DNA of 64,000 bases from Ferroplasma acidarmanus Fer1 (GTDB lineage Archaea > Thermoplasmatota > Thermoplasmata > Thermoplasmatales > Thermoplasmataceae). Shown here piece after piece: positions 9,272 to 17,702 of this stretch. The stretch covers positions 744,001 to 808,000 of the forward strand of contig NC_021592.1 of assembly GCF_000152265.2 (NCBI RefSeq). Reading direction: 5' to 3'. Under the pieces are notes generated by a model, which saw only the letters and a list, made by a program, of their open reading frames with translations, was not told the DNA's origin and ran no database searches. Position 1 is the first letter of the stretch. Each line of letters begins with the position of its first letter. A program made the position numbers and the translations under genes.

Positions 9272-10347
9272 GGTGCATCACCCATAAACCAATTATCAGT
9301 ACCTATGCTACTGGCTATATTATCTGCCCACATTGAGAAACTTAAAGTTACTGGAGAACTGAGACCAGGTATATTCGGTATAACAGTCACTGTCTTTCCA
9401 CTGGCAAGTTTTCCATACCAACCTATTGATGATGCCAGTGCAACGGGATTATTTTTATCGTACTGATCTATTGATAAATAACTCCATAGATATTTATTAC
9501 CTGAAGGCTTATTTGCATATGTTGATTCATACATTTCTAAATAAACGTTCTTTATATTACTTAAAACCAGAGATACGACAAGTGATATAGCTGCTACCAG
9601 CTCAGAAAATCCTAATGTCTCAACAGCTATACCGGTAGCAGCGGCAAATATAGTTGTAAGCATTGCTGCTGTACTTCCATCATGCCTATACAACCCATTG
9701 AACACCGTCTGTGCCTTATTTCCTCCATAGAGAGTATTAATAACGTCGTGTTGCCCATATTTCCATGTCCACCCTCCAAGCCACCATGGTGCATGGTATA
9801 TGAAATAGTTAATTGTAACCATCACCCATGAACCACTATCGGATGTAACACCATTAGGGAGATCTGCCCTTACATTAGCAATATATGTTATCGAACTTCC
9901 ATTTTTTATAACTGATGGAACCTTATGCCCTGAATGAAGTATAGATTCTATTGAACTTACTTCCATTTTATTGCTTTTATTAAAGGATGATTTTTCATTA
10001 ACTGTAAGCTGTGATATGTATGCCTTCCCTGCTATTGACTGGTTAATGTATTGCATGAATAGTGATTGCCCGGTAGTTGATGATATTTCAGGAAGGTTTT
10101 CTTTAACACGGTTCTTCATATACCAGCTGGAGAATGATACTGCAATTTTATTTGATAGGTTTGAAATTGTTGTGATAGTGGGTTGTGATTTATTTACAAC
10201 ATATTTGCTGATAGCTACCTGGGGAGAAATATTCCCTGTTGCCGTATTGCTTTGAGCTGTATGCATATTGTCTGCTGCAGGGACAAATGCGAGCATCACA
10301 AATATTGCTGCCATTAATACACCTATTATTACTTTCTTTTTATTCAC
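9268..10347 (-). CDS. Secreted protein with internal hydrophobic block, archaeocin-like
   Basis: 359 residues beginning with a Sec signal (MNKKKVIIGVLMAAIFVMLAFVPAA), then a polar Asn/Ser/Thr-rich region with N-X-S/T sequons. Around 182-200 is an aromatic-rich stretch (YHAPWWLGGWTWKYG), and about 230-265 is a long Ala/Gly/Leu/Val hydrophobic block. A further polar domain follows. A signal peptide plus a late amphipathic or hydrophobic segment resembles precursors of pore-forming archaeal antimicrobial proteins, but I recognise no family. The downstream membrane gene overlaps it by four bases. It could equally be a surface protein anchored by the hydrophobic block. The function call is a hypothesis; the secreted nature is well supported. 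Confidence 0.7.
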   Translation of the reverse strand: MNKKKVIIGVLMAAIFVMLAFVPAADNMHTAQSNTATGNISPQVAISKYVVNKSQPTITTISNLSNKIAVSFSSWYMKNRVKENLPEISSTTGQSLFMQYINQSIAGKAYISQLTVNEKSSFNKSNKMEVSSIESILHSGHKVPSVIKNGSSITYIANVRADLPNGVTSDSGSWVMVTINYFIYHAPWWLGGWTWKYGQHDVINTLYGGNKAQTVFNGLYRHDGSTAAMLTTIFAAATGIAVETLGFSELVAAISLVVSLVLSNIKNVYLEMYESTYANKPSGNKYLWSYLSIDQYDKNNPVALASSIGWYGKLASGKTVTVIPNIPGLSSPVTLSFSMWADNIASSIGTDNWFMGDAP

Positions 10348-10650
10348 AATGATATTAATACATGAATATATATATTTCTGTAATAATATTAATAAATTAT
10401 TTATTGTTGAATGATTTACCGGTTAACTTTATAACTTAAACCATACTTATAATAGGAGTTTACAGTTATTTGCATAGATTATATGGATTGCATTTATAAC
10501 TCCATTGTGCATATGTATACAACATTTCATTTATTACTTATGTTTCCCGCAACAGTACCTTGATTGCATCCGTGCCAGAAGTTATATATTCGCAATTCAG
10601 CATTTATTTATAATGCAATATTTTTATATTATATTTAAATAAAATAAATA
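10348..10650. other. Intergenic region between divergent genes
   Basis: Upstream region of both the secreted-protein gene (left, minus strand) and hsp20 (right). Strongly AT-rich. No open frame worth calling. It must contain the promoter of the minus-strand gene; TATATATTC just right of 10347 is a candidate, but I cannot fix it. Confidence 0.4.
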
Positions 10651-10658
10651 TTTATATA
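10651..10658 (+). promoter_or_regulatory. Probable TATA box of hsp20
   Basis: TTTATATA about 25 bases before the palindrome centre, at the usual archaeal distance for transcription to begin near 10680. That puts the start of the message inside the operator-like palindrome. Confidence 0.5.
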
Positions 10659-10677
10659 CATGTTAATAATATACAGA

Positions 10678-10696
10678 TAACAACCAATGGTTGTTA
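10678..10696. promoter_or_regulatory. 19-bp perfect palindrome, likely hsp20 operator
   Basis: TAACAACCA-A-TGGTTGTTA: nine-base arms around one central base, with no mismatch. It lies 15 bases before the hsp20 ATG, overlaps the expected transcription start and is followed by AGGTGAT as ribosome binding site. A protein bound here would block initiation. The winged-helix gene two positions downstream is the obvious candidate binder, by analogy with the Pyrococcus heat-shock regulator Phr. Binding is inference; the palindrome is seen. Confidence 0.7.
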
Positions 10697-10711
10697 ACCA
10701 AGGTGATATAA

Positions 10712-11251
10712 ATGAATGGAAGAAGAGATGATGACTGGGATGATATATTTAACGACATGTATGATGAATTTGGCTTTGATATGAAGAAAATAAACAGGGA
10801 AATTGCCAGATTCTGGGAATCCATCATGAAAGGAGAACCGAACAGCAAAATCATGGGTCCATATGTATATGGATTCAGTTACAAGATGGGGCCAGATGGG
10901 AAACCTGTTTTCCAGGAATTCGGCAATGTGCCAAGAAATGGAATAGGGCCAAAAGCAGAGCCACAGGAAGGATTCAGGGAGCCGCTTACAGATATAAACG
11001 AAGATAAAGAAAATGTGTACATTACATATGAATTGCCCGGTGTCGAGAAAAATGATATTGACCTGGTAGTAAACGAGAACAACATAGAACTTAAGGTGGA
11101 CAAGGGGTCAAGGAAATACTATAAAAATATAGAATTCGACAGGGACGTTGATATAAACAGTGTTATAGCTAAATTTACCAATGGCGTCCTGGATATAACA
11201 ATTAAAAAAGTAAACAACAAAAGTACCGGCAGAGCAGTAAAAATCGATTAA
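10712..11251 (+). CDS. hsp20: Hsp20/alpha-crystallin family small heat-shock protein
   Basis: ATP-independent chaperone of the cytoplasm that holds unfolded proteins. 179 residues: an acidic, helical N-terminal arm (1-75), then an alpha-crystallin domain from about residue 88 (PLTDINEDKENVYITYELPGVEKNDIDLVV) through the typical FTNGVLDITIKK strand near 160, and a short tail. ELPGV and A/G-x-L/V-x-I/V motifs are clear, but the classic C-terminal I-x-I is weak. AGGTGAT is the ribosome site. Preceded by a perfect palindrome and followed after 29 bases by a winged-helix regulator, which suggests a self-regulated heat-shock operon. Confidence 0.9.
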   Translation: MNGRRDDDWDDIFNDMYDEFGFDMKKINREIARFWESIMKGEPNSKIMGPYVYGFSYKMGPDGKPVFQEFGNVPRNGIGPKAEPQEGFREPLTDINEDKENVYITYELPGVEKNDIDLVVNENNIELKVDKGSRKYYKNIEFDRDVDINSVIAKFTNGVLDITIKKVNNKSTGRAVKID

Positions 11252-11280
11252 ATATATTTTTAATATTTTATGGTGTTTAC

Positions 11281-11862
11281 ATGGACGATGATTTATGGTC
11301 TATTTTAATTGCGCTGGAAAACAACACCAGGAGAGAAATGCTAAAAACTCTGGCAAATTATAATTCCTATGGGCTTGAATTAAGCAGAATGATAGGGGTT
11401 TCACAGCAGGCCATCAATAAACAGCTGGAAATTCTTGAAAAACTTGGATTGATATGTACAGATGGAAGCATACCATCGACCATGGGGCCGCCACGGAAAG
11501 TTTACAGGTCTATGGGGTTCTCAACCATAATTATAGATTATTCAAAAAATTTTATGAAAATTAAGAAAATAGATATTGATTATGTGGACGAAAATGTTGA
11601 AGGCGATAATTCCGATCTTGTCAATAAATTAAAGGATTTAAATGGTGAAATAGACAAAATCGACAGGGAAAGAAATTTACTCTCATCGAAAAAGGATGCA
11701 ATAATAGGCATGTTAAAGGAGAGAGCTTCAGGCTTTGACAATTTCTACAGAAAGGTAATATACGGATATCTTGAAACTATGGATATATCAATCGTTGCTA
11801 ACAATATGGGAATTCCTGAAGAGCTTGTTAAAGGAATTGTGGATAAATTTTTGCATGGATAA
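11281..11862 (+). CDS. Winged-helix (ArsR-like) transcription regulator, Phr-like context
   Basis: 193 residues. The N-terminal 80 form a winged helix: ENNTRREMLKTLANYNSYGLELSRMIGVSQQAINKQLEILEKLGLI, with the wing at PSTMGPPRKVYR. The middle (about 120-150) is a charged coiled coil, and the C-terminal part contains a second helical motif (SIVANNMGIPEELVKGIVDKF). Length and layout resemble the Pyrococcus heat-shock repressor Phr, which also sits with hsp20. It starts 29 bases after hsp20, so it is probably co-transcribed and may bind the palindrome in front of hsp20. Cofactor-binding cysteines of metal-sensing ArsR proteins are not seen. Confidence 0.8.
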   Translation: MDDDLWSILIALENNTRREMLKTLANYNSYGLELSRMIGVSQQAINKQLEILEKLGLICTDGSIPSTMGPPRKVYRSMGFSTIIIDYSKNFMKIKKIDIDYVDENVEGDNSDLVNKLKDLNGEIDKIDRERNLLSSKKDAIIGMLKERASGFDNFYRKVIYGYLETMDISIVANNMGIPEELVKGIVDKFLHG

Positions 11863-11924
11863 TAAAATCCGTTTTATAATCAAGCAAGTGTTAAAAGTTA
11901 TATATATTTTATAAATATGCAAAT

Positions 11925-12341
11925 ATGAAAGTATCGTTTAAGTTTGATAGTGAAGTTGGATTTATTTCTGATGATGGAAAAAAAGAAACAAGATTCAAAA
12001 ATTCCATAGTAGGCAATGAGGAATACCATTCACCTACAGAGCTCCTGCTTCTGGCAATGGGAGGATGCAGCAGCGATGATGTGCTCAATATCTTAAAAAA
12101 GATGAAAAAGGAAATTAAGAGTTATAGATGTGAAGTAGTAGGCGAGAAAAGGGATACTGATCCAAAACTTTTAAAATATGGTGAAATCCATTACATATTT
12201 GAAGGAGACATGGATCCGGAATCTGTGAAAAAGGCAATAGACCTGTCTCTAGAAAAATATTGCTCGGTATCGCTCACTGTCAAAGGCGCAGGTATTCCTG
12301 TTTCCTATTATTATACAATAAATGGGCAGGATTACCGCTAA
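11925..12341 (+). CDS. OsmC/Ohr family protein
   Basis: 138-residue OsmC-fold protein, a thiol-dependent reductase of organic hydroperoxides in the cytoplasm. Conserved parts: SPTELLLLAMGGCSSDDVL, carrying the first reactive cysteine on the central helix, and LEKYCSVSLTVKGAG, carrying the second. These two cysteines form the peroxidatic/resolving pair in the family. The length is normal. A TATA-like TTATATATATTTTAT precedes a leaderless or very short-leader ATG. It converges on the PLP gene and their last four bases overlap. The YhfA-like subgroup fits better than Ohr proper. Confidence 0.9.
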   Translation: MKVSFKFDSEVGFISDDGKKETRFKNSIVGNEEYHSPTELLLLAMGGCSSDDVLNILKKMKKEIKSYRCEVVGEKRDTDPKLLKYGEIHYIFEGDMDPESVKKAIDLSLEKYCSVSLTVKGAGIPVSYYYTINGQDYR

Positions 12342-13351
12342 TTTTTTAACCCATTCCCGGTAAGTACCAGCAGTGATGACCCTTCAAAATGGGATTTCTT
12401 GTAGGCTGCGAATACAGTAGCAGAACTGTATTCTGCATAAAACCCTTTCAATGCAAGGTCTTTTCTTGCTGTTATTATTTCATTTTCCGATACAGAAATG
12501 CACCTGTTGCCATTTTTCATAATTTTAATCATTTTGTTCATCAGGACAGGGCGTTTTGCCACAAGGGCATCGGCTATTGATGAAAGGTTATTGTCAGGAT
12601 CGTATTTTTCTCCGTTTATGAATGAGCATACAGGTGAAATATTCTCCGGCTGGACACCAACTATTACAGGCACTTTACTTATTTCTCCGGAATTATAAAG
12701 ATGGGTTAAGCCGCTATATAGCCCTGAAAGCAAGGTGCCTGCTGATATTGGTACAAATATATTGTCAGGCATTTTGCCCTGAAGGAATATTTCATAGGCA
12801 AGTGTCCTGATGCCATCCCTGAATTCAGGGTTTAATATATGGGAAGCGTAGAATCCCTCCGCATGTTCTGCTTCTTCCTGTACATGATCCCTTGAGCCAT
12901 CTACTTTGATTATATGAGCCCCATAACTTTCAATCTGTTTCAGCTTGGCTGGATTCGCATTTGAAGGAACGTAAATATTAGTTTTAAAGCCTGCGCTTAT
13001 TCCATATGCTGCTATTGAAGAACCTGCATTCCCGGAAGAATCTTCATTGATCATTTCTATATTAAGTTCCTTTCTCCTTGAGGCTATATAGGAAATCAGA
13101 TTTCTTGTACCACGATCCTTGTATGAATAAGTTGGTGAAAAGTAATCCAGTTTGAATGAAAGATCATTATTAATTTTGACAACCGGTGTCCTTACTTCGC
13201 CCAGAGTTACCCATCTGGAGATATAATTAAAATTTTTATCCATATCATCATAAAATTTTCCTTCCGGAACAATTTCAAATGGTTCATTGCATTGCCTGCA
13301 TCTTAACTCGTGCTCGAGCCGTGGATGGCCGTTAAAACAAACTGTGCGCAT
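12338..13351 (-). CDS. Threonine-synthase-like PLP enzyme
   Basis: 337-residue fold-type II PLP enzyme. An N-terminal zinc ribbon-like pair of CxxC motifs (CFNGH..., LRCRQCNEPFE), as in archaeal threonine synthases, is followed by the lysine motif SYKDRGTRN (Schiff base), SSGNAGSSIAAYG (phosphate binding), and a glycine-rich PISAGTLLSGLYSGL loop. The end LLVLTGNGLKN matches the threonine synthase C-terminus, in which TGxGLK is a signature. It probably converts O-phosphohomoserine to threonine; other threonine-synthase paralogues such as cysteate synthase cannot be excluded. No homoserine kinase lies nearby. Confidence 0.82.
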   Translation of the reverse strand: MRTVCFNGHPRLEHELRCRQCNEPFEIVPEGKFYDDMDKNFNYISRWVTLGEVRTPVVKINNDLSFKLDYFSPTYSYKDRGTRNLISYIASRRKELNIEMINEDSSGNAGSSIAAYGISAGFKTNIYVPSNANPAKLKQIESYGAHIIKVDGSRDHVQEEAEHAEGFYASHILNPEFRDGIRTLAYEIFLQGKMPDNIFVPISAGTLLSGLYSGLTHLYNSGEISKVPVIVGVQPENISPVCSFINGEKYDPDNNLSSIADALVAKRPVLMNKMIKIMKNGNRCISVSENEIITARKDLALKGFYAEYSSATVFAAYKKSHFEGSSLLVLTGNGLKN

Positions 13352-13394
13352 AAAAATAAGAATACAATTAAAAATAAAATACTATGCAAAAAAA

Positions 13395-15593
13395 TTAAAG
13401 GGATGAATAGTAGGATTCATCATATGGTTCTGGCTTAAGTCCCTTTCTTTCCCTTATCTTTGCAACTATTCCAGCCTGCAGTTCATATGGAACACGCTGA
13501 TATCCAGAGTTTTCTGAACTCCATATAGCTTTTCCGCCTGTTGCGCTCCTTATTGCGGATGCGAAACCTATCATTCCTGAAACAGGGGCATTTGCTATAA
13601 CAGTGATTTCTTCACCATTCTGCTGCATATCTTCAACAACGCCACGCCTCTGCTGGAGTTCACTGGTTACAGGGCCCATTAATTCCTGTGGAACGCTGAT
13701 GAAAACTTTCTGCATGGGCTCCATTAATACTCTGCCTGCCTGGCACATTGCACCATATATTGAGTTTCTTCCTGCAGGTATAACCTGTGCCGGCCCTCTG
13801 TGGATACTATCCTCATGAAGTTTTGCGTCCATCAGGCTTACCTTCAATCCATATACCTTTTCATTTGCAAGCGGGCCCTTGTCCAGGGATTCGTTAAATG
13901 ACTCTATAAGAAGTTCCATTGTTTCATCAAGGTACTGGATTCCCTTTGTCATGTCCAGAAGAAGGTTTGCCCCGTGGATAGATACAAGCCCCCTGGCTTC
14001 ATTATGGTCAAGGCCAGCTTCCTCGAGTATGGCCATGACAGCTTTCTTATCTTTTATTTTAGACCCGTCAGGCACTTTACCTTCCAGGATAGCCTGCACT
14101 ACACCTTCAGGCAATGGCTCAACTTTGAAATAGAACCTGTTATGCTTGTTGGGTGATTTTCCCTCAAATGGCCCACCTGTTTTGTCCACAGTTTCCCTGT
14201 AAACTACAAGGGGAGCTGAGGTAACAACATCAACGTGGTAATCATTTTTTATCCTGTACATTGTGATTTCAAGATGCAATTCTCCCATACCAGAGATTAA
14301 ATGTTCCCCTGTTTCCTGGTTTATATCTACCTGTATGGACGGGTCTGCCTTGGAAACCGATCTCAGTACATCGATAAGTTTGGGAAGGTCTGCAGTATGT
14401 TTTGCTTCAATTGCAAGGGTAACTACTGGATCAGAATAGTGGGACATTGGTTCAAAGTCATCCATATCCTGCAGTGATGATACTGTAGAACCTGCAATTG
14501 CTCCCTTTAATCCAACAACTGCTGCGATATTTCCTGCAGCTATTTCGTCTATTGAAATTCTGTCAGGGCCAACCATCATAGATAGTAACTGGACCTTTGA
14601 TTTTCCAGCTCCTGTAACATATAATTCACTTCCTTTCCTTATTATACCGGAGAAAACTCTTCCCACTGCAATTTCTCCTGCATGCGGGTCTATAAGTATT
14701 TTTGTTATCATCATACTTACAGGGCCATTGTCATCACACTTTTCCATAGCCTTGCCTATCTCGCTGTCAAGGTCCCCATGCCATATCTGTGGTATTCTAT
14801 ACTTCTGGGCAACAGCCGGATTTGGAAGGTTTTTGGTAACCATATCAAGAACCACCTTATGTAAAGGTGCTTTTTTAGCCAGTTCCTTCTGTTTTCCTGC
14901 ACTGACGAGATCTACTATATCTTTAAATGTAACCTTGAATAATGCCATTGCCGGAACAGATAGTGCCCAGTTATGGTATGCTGAACCGAAAGCCACTGTT
15001 CCATTTTTAACATTTACAAGCCATGAATCAGCGAATTCCTTCGGTGCATATTTTGTTATAAGCTTGTTTACATCTGTAATAACTTTTATGAAACGTTTCT
15101 GCATTTCATCTCCATTCAGCTTCAATTCATTGATAAGCCTGTCCACTTTATTAATAAAAAGCACTGGCTTTACTCTCTCTTTAAGGGCCTGCCTTACCAC
15201 TGTCTCTGTCTGTGGCATTACACCTTCAACAGAATCCACAACGATTACTGTACCGTCAACTGCCCTCATAGCCCTTGTAACATCACCGCCAAAATCAACA
15301 TGCCCTGGCGTATCTATAAGATTAATAAGAAATTCTTTTCCATCTACTTCATGCACCATGGAAGCATTAGCTGCATTTATGGTTATTCCTCTTGCCTGCT
15401 CCTGTTCATCATAATCAAGCAGCAACTGCTTTCCTGCCAAATCTTCGCTCATCATGCCAGCACCGGCAATAAGATTATCACTCAATGTGGTTTTACCATG
15501 GTCTATATGAGCAGCAATATCAATATTTCTGATCAATTCTGGATGTTCGACTAATTTCATTGCTTTTGCAACATTTTCTTCTTTTCGCCCCAT
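13395..15593 (-). CDS. fusA: Translation elongation factor EF-2
   Basis: GTPase that drives ribosome translocation. 732 residues from the ATG at 15593 (MGRKEENVAKAMKLVEHPE); a start at 15605 adds four residues and fits less well. G-domain motifs: AHIDHGKTTL (G1), RGITI (G2), DTPGHVDFGG (G3), NKVDRL (G4). Domain IV has the diphthamide loop HEDSIHRGPAQVIPAGR, with the histidine that is modified in archaea and eukaryotes. The C-terminal domain is complete. It stands alone here; the S7/S12 genes usual beside it are not in the window, although tuf and uS10 lie about 5 kb away across the IS island. Confidence 0.97.
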   Translation of the reverse strand: MGRKEENVAKAMKLVEHPELIRNIDIAAHIDHGKTTLSDNLIAGAGMMSEDLAGKQLLLDYDEQEQARGITINAANASMVHEVDGKEFLINLIDTPGHVDFGGDVTRAMRAVDGTVIVVDSVEGVMPQTETVVRQALKERVKPVLFINKVDRLINELKLNGDEMQKRFIKVITDVNKLITKYAPKEFADSWLVNVKNGTVAFGSAYHNWALSVPAMALFKVTFKDIVDLVSAGKQKELAKKAPLHKVVLDMVTKNLPNPAVAQKYRIPQIWHGDLDSEIGKAMEKCDDNGPVSMMITKILIDPHAGEIAVGRVFSGIIRKGSELYVTGAGKSKVQLLSMMVGPDRISIDEIAAGNIAAVVGLKGAIAGSTVSSLQDMDDFEPMSHYSDPVVTLAIEAKHTADLPKLIDVLRSVSKADPSIQVDINQETGEHLISGMGELHLEITMYRIKNDYHVDVVTSAPLVVYRETVDKTGGPFEGKSPNKHNRFYFKVEPLPEGVVQAILEGKVPDGSKIKDKKAVMAILEEAGLDHNEARGLVSIHGANLLLDMTKGIQYLDETMELLIESFNESLDKGPLANEKVYGLKVSLMDAKLHEDSIHRGPAQVIPAGRNSIYGAMCQAGRVLMEPMQKVFISVPQELMGPVTSELQQRRGVVEDMQQNGEEITVIANAPVSGMIGFASAIRSATGGKAIWSSENSGYQRVPYELQAGIVAKIRERKGLKPEPYDESYYSSL

Positions 15594-15605
15594 TAACAAC
15601 ACCAT

Positions 15606-16097
15606 TTAACGTTTATAATACCGTATCGAAAATCATTATTTAATAATTATTAAAATTTAATGATATTACGACAACAATATGTATTTTGTTATATCCACTA
15701 TATATTATACGAATTTATATGTTTTCATTTTATTAGTGTGAGTGGTGGAGACCACACCGTTTATATGTGGGATAAATGGGGACTTAAAGTTAATAAATAC
15801 AATACTAATTATAAAAAAGGGAATTGTTTTAAAACATATCATACATTTCCAACCTTGTTGCGCCTTTTGAATATTGATAGATACGCCGGATTAGTATTAT
15901 ATTTTATGATTCACTATTTAAATTTAATGTTTAATCTCTCTTTTGTTTATATCGTGCAAAGTTACAATGGTATAAACCATACTCAAAAACAACCGCGGGG
16001 TCATGGGGTTAAAGGAGAATAATATGTATTTTATTTCAAGACTAAAGAAGAATGCTGGTCATACTAAAATAGAAGAGGAAACGTGGGAATATTAAAA
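15606..16097. other. Upstream region of fusA and left border of the IS island
   Basis: About 490 AT-rich bases. It holds the fusA promoter near 15610-15650. The 120-codon open frame at 15660-16022 looks like chance (biased composition, no domain). A 23-codon frame at 16024-16095 (MYFISRLKKNAGH...) has a good AAAGGAG site and could be the start of a lost gene. A short stem GTGGT-GGAG-ACCAC lies near 15748. Nothing here can be assigned a function. Confidence 0.4.
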
Positions 16098-16190
16098 AAT
16101 TCCATTGACCGATAATAATTTCCATAGCAACACTGAAATTGATGTTATTTTTATGAAATTGCAGATAATTAGATATAAGTATTGGAAATT
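16098..16190 (+). repeat. Left copy of a ~93-bp inverted repeat
   Basis: Matches the reverse complement of 17245-17339 with about ten substitutions and one 3-base gap. It contains a stunted version of the 279-residue gene's start: MKLQIIRYKYWKFR and then a stop. Conservation of the reading frame across the copies (DNN-HSNT, IDVIFMKLQ, IRYKYWK) suggests both derive from coding sequence. Together the copies bracket the archaeocin-like gene and its membrane partner. Confidence 0.8.
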
Positions 16191-16213
16191 TAGATGATAA
16201 TTAAGGAAAAACT

Positions 16214-16441
16214 TTAATTATTTAAAATATTATGCCTATTTTTTACTAGATATATGACCACTACTATATAAACTATTGTCCCAATAATAAATATGTAAAG
16301 TAAAATATTTATGTGGGATATATCATATGCAACTGCTATAAGTTCGACAATAACAAACAATAAAAGTATAATTATCCCTAATTTTATAGATTTTTTTTTG
16401 CTTATCTTATTTTCTTCTTTATTATTATGAGTATTGTTCAT
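16214..16441 (-). CDS. Small two-helix membrane protein, candidate immunity partner
   Basis: 75 residues: a very polar, basic N-terminus (NNTHNNKEENKISKKKSIK), then two transmembrane helices (about 20-38 and 48-65) and a short basic tail. Its ATG directly follows the stop of the 279-residue gene, so translation is coupled. Same layout as the 9.0-10.3 kb pair: a larger protein with a hydrophobic block plus a small membrane protein. No known family recognised; the immunity role is inferred from order only. Confidence 0.6.
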   Translation of the reverse strand: MNNTHNNKEENKISKKKSIKLGIIILLLFVIVELIAVAYDISHINILLYIFIIGTIVYIVVVIYLVKNRHNILNN

Positions 16442-17281
16442 TTACCATCCCCCATAACATGCATTACCAATCAGATATGTTTGATAACCTATCAAACCTA
16501 TAGATAGACTTAAGCCTAGAATGAAAAGAGCTATGGCCGCTCCTCCGGTTATCCCAGTGGAAAGAGCTAGACCTCCTAACATTGCTACTACTCCCATTAA
16601 TTCAACAACAAGAATCGTTATTGATACTATGCATCCCCAACTCCAGTCTATTGCTATTGCACTTGTTTTATCTACAACTATATTTTTTACATTATTATTT
16701 GTAAATCCTAACATAGTATTCATTGCTATAGCAATGTATGAATATTCTATGCCAAATTTATTTAATGTACTGTTGCCGGAGAACATATAATTAAATGCAA
16801 CCAGTTTAACATCGCCTATCAGTGATTTCATTTCATTACTATACGTGCCCTTATAATTCAATGTAAATTCATTGCCTAATAATATCTTTGATGAGTTTAT
16901 GGGAACTATGTTTGCATATATATAAGATATCTTATTATTATTTTCATTTGCTATTATATCAGCTATTTCTACTTTATAATCTTTGAACTTTTCTGTAAAT
17001 GCTATTGTATACTTTATAGTGGAATTATTATAATACTGTAATAGATAATTTGAATTGTTTGTTTTAGTATAATTGTATTGATATGCTGTTATACTATTAT
17101 TTTTTATATCATTGTTATTATAATTATATATGTTGTTTATGGAAGTTTTGTTTATATTAGCTGGTATTATTGTGCCATTGTTAGAATCAATAAAATTGTT
17201 CATAAATGTAATGTTCCCGAGTTTAACATAATTATTACATACAGATTTCCAATATTTATATCTGATCATTTGCAATTTCAT
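16442..17281 (-). CDS. Asn-rich protein with C-terminal hydrophobic Cys/Gly domain, archaeocin-like, possibly 5'-truncated
   Basis: 279 residues. The first 200 are extremely rich in Asn, Tyr and Ile with many N-X-S/T sequons, as in extracellular proteins of this lineage. The last 80 form two long Gly/Ala/Leu-rich hydrophobic segments, opened by WSWGC and closed by ACYGGW, so a disulfide could clamp the hairpin. There is no signal peptide at the present start, a stop lies six codons upstream, and homologous frame continues before it, so the true 5' end may be lost. The C-terminal domain resembles pore-forming bacteriocin domains in style only. The coupled small membrane gene follows directly. 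Confidence 0.6.
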   Translation of the reverse strand: MKLQMIRYKYWKSVCNNYVKLGNITFMNNFIDSNNGTIIPANINKTSINNIYNYNNNDIKNNSITAYQYNYTKTNNSNYLLQYYNNSTIKYTIAFTEKFKDYKVEIADIIANENNNKISYIYANIVPINSSKILLGNEFTLNYKGTYSNEMKSLIGDVKLVAFNYMFSGNSTLNKFGIEYSYIAIAMNTMLGFTNNNVKNIVVDKTSAIAIDWSWGCIVSITILVVELMGVVAMLGGLALSTGITGGAAIALFILGLSLSIGLIGYQTYLIGNACYGGW

Positions 17282-17339
17282 AAAGATAACATCAATTTAC
17301 ACAGTGTTGCTATGACAATTATTGTCGAGCAATGGAATT
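17245..17339 (-). repeat. Right copy of the ~93-bp inverted repeat
   Basis: Reverse-complement partner of 16098-16190. It covers the first 12 or so codons of the 279-residue gene and about 60 bases upstream. Homologous recombination between the copies would invert the enclosed ~1.05 kb. Confidence 0.8.
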
Positions 17340-17431
17340 ATAATTAAAATTCTCTGATTGCTGGTTGTAAATCCAATGGAAAAATTATTATAAAAAATTA
17401 AGATCATAATATTGCCTGATGGAAGGGGTAA

Positions 17432-17453
17432 GGGCTTACTATTAAGTAAGCCC
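17432..17453. terminator. Nine-base-pair hairpin
   Basis: GGGCTTACT-ATTA-AGTAAGCCC: perfect 9-bp arms with a 4-base loop, placed just beyond the transposase 3' end (stop at 17471). It could stop transcription leaving the IS4-like element or be part of that element's end. No strong U-tract follows on either side. Confidence 0.5.
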
Positions 17454-17470
17454 GATTTAATTTATTGCTA

Positions 17471-17702
17471 TTATATTTTATTGAAATTGCTCATGTAATC
17501 ATGGCCAATATCAAGCTCTTTACTGTTCCTTATTGACCTTACTATTTCCGCAGGAGTATGGTATATATTCATTGATGATTGCAATATCAACAGTACAATA
17601 TAGGAAATAAGAGTTGCAAATACCTGGTTTATAATTCCATTTAAATCCCTTGATATTAAATGTGTTATTTTTAAAATCCTTTTCATATTTTCAAATATTT
17701 TC
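17471..17702 (-). pseudogene. C-terminal part of split IS4-like transposase
   Basis: Continues the frame of the N-terminal part beyond the inserted IS256 element: KIFENMKRILKITHLISRD then LNGIINQVFATLISYIVLLIL, the usual helical tail of IS4-type DDE transposases. The last seven bases (17696-17702, TATTTTC) are the target duplication. Rejoining 17702 to 19001 restores RRWVIE-KI-FENMKR without a frame break. Confidence 0.85.

Noticed and set aside
15740-15765. Possible hairpin GTGGT-GGAG-ACCAC
   Set aside because: Only five base pairs, no U-tract and no obvious gene end to serve.
15660-16022. Plus-strand 120-codon frame beside fusA
   Set aside because: Reads like translated AT-rich intergenic DNA (many Tyr, Ile, Phe, Asn); no motif and no sensible start context.
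16085-17355. 16.1-17.3 kb as a composite mobile element with ~93-bp terminal repeats
   Set aside because: No transposase inside and no convincing target duplication; nearby ATTAAAA matches are expected in such AT-rich DNA. Kept only as an inverted repeat.
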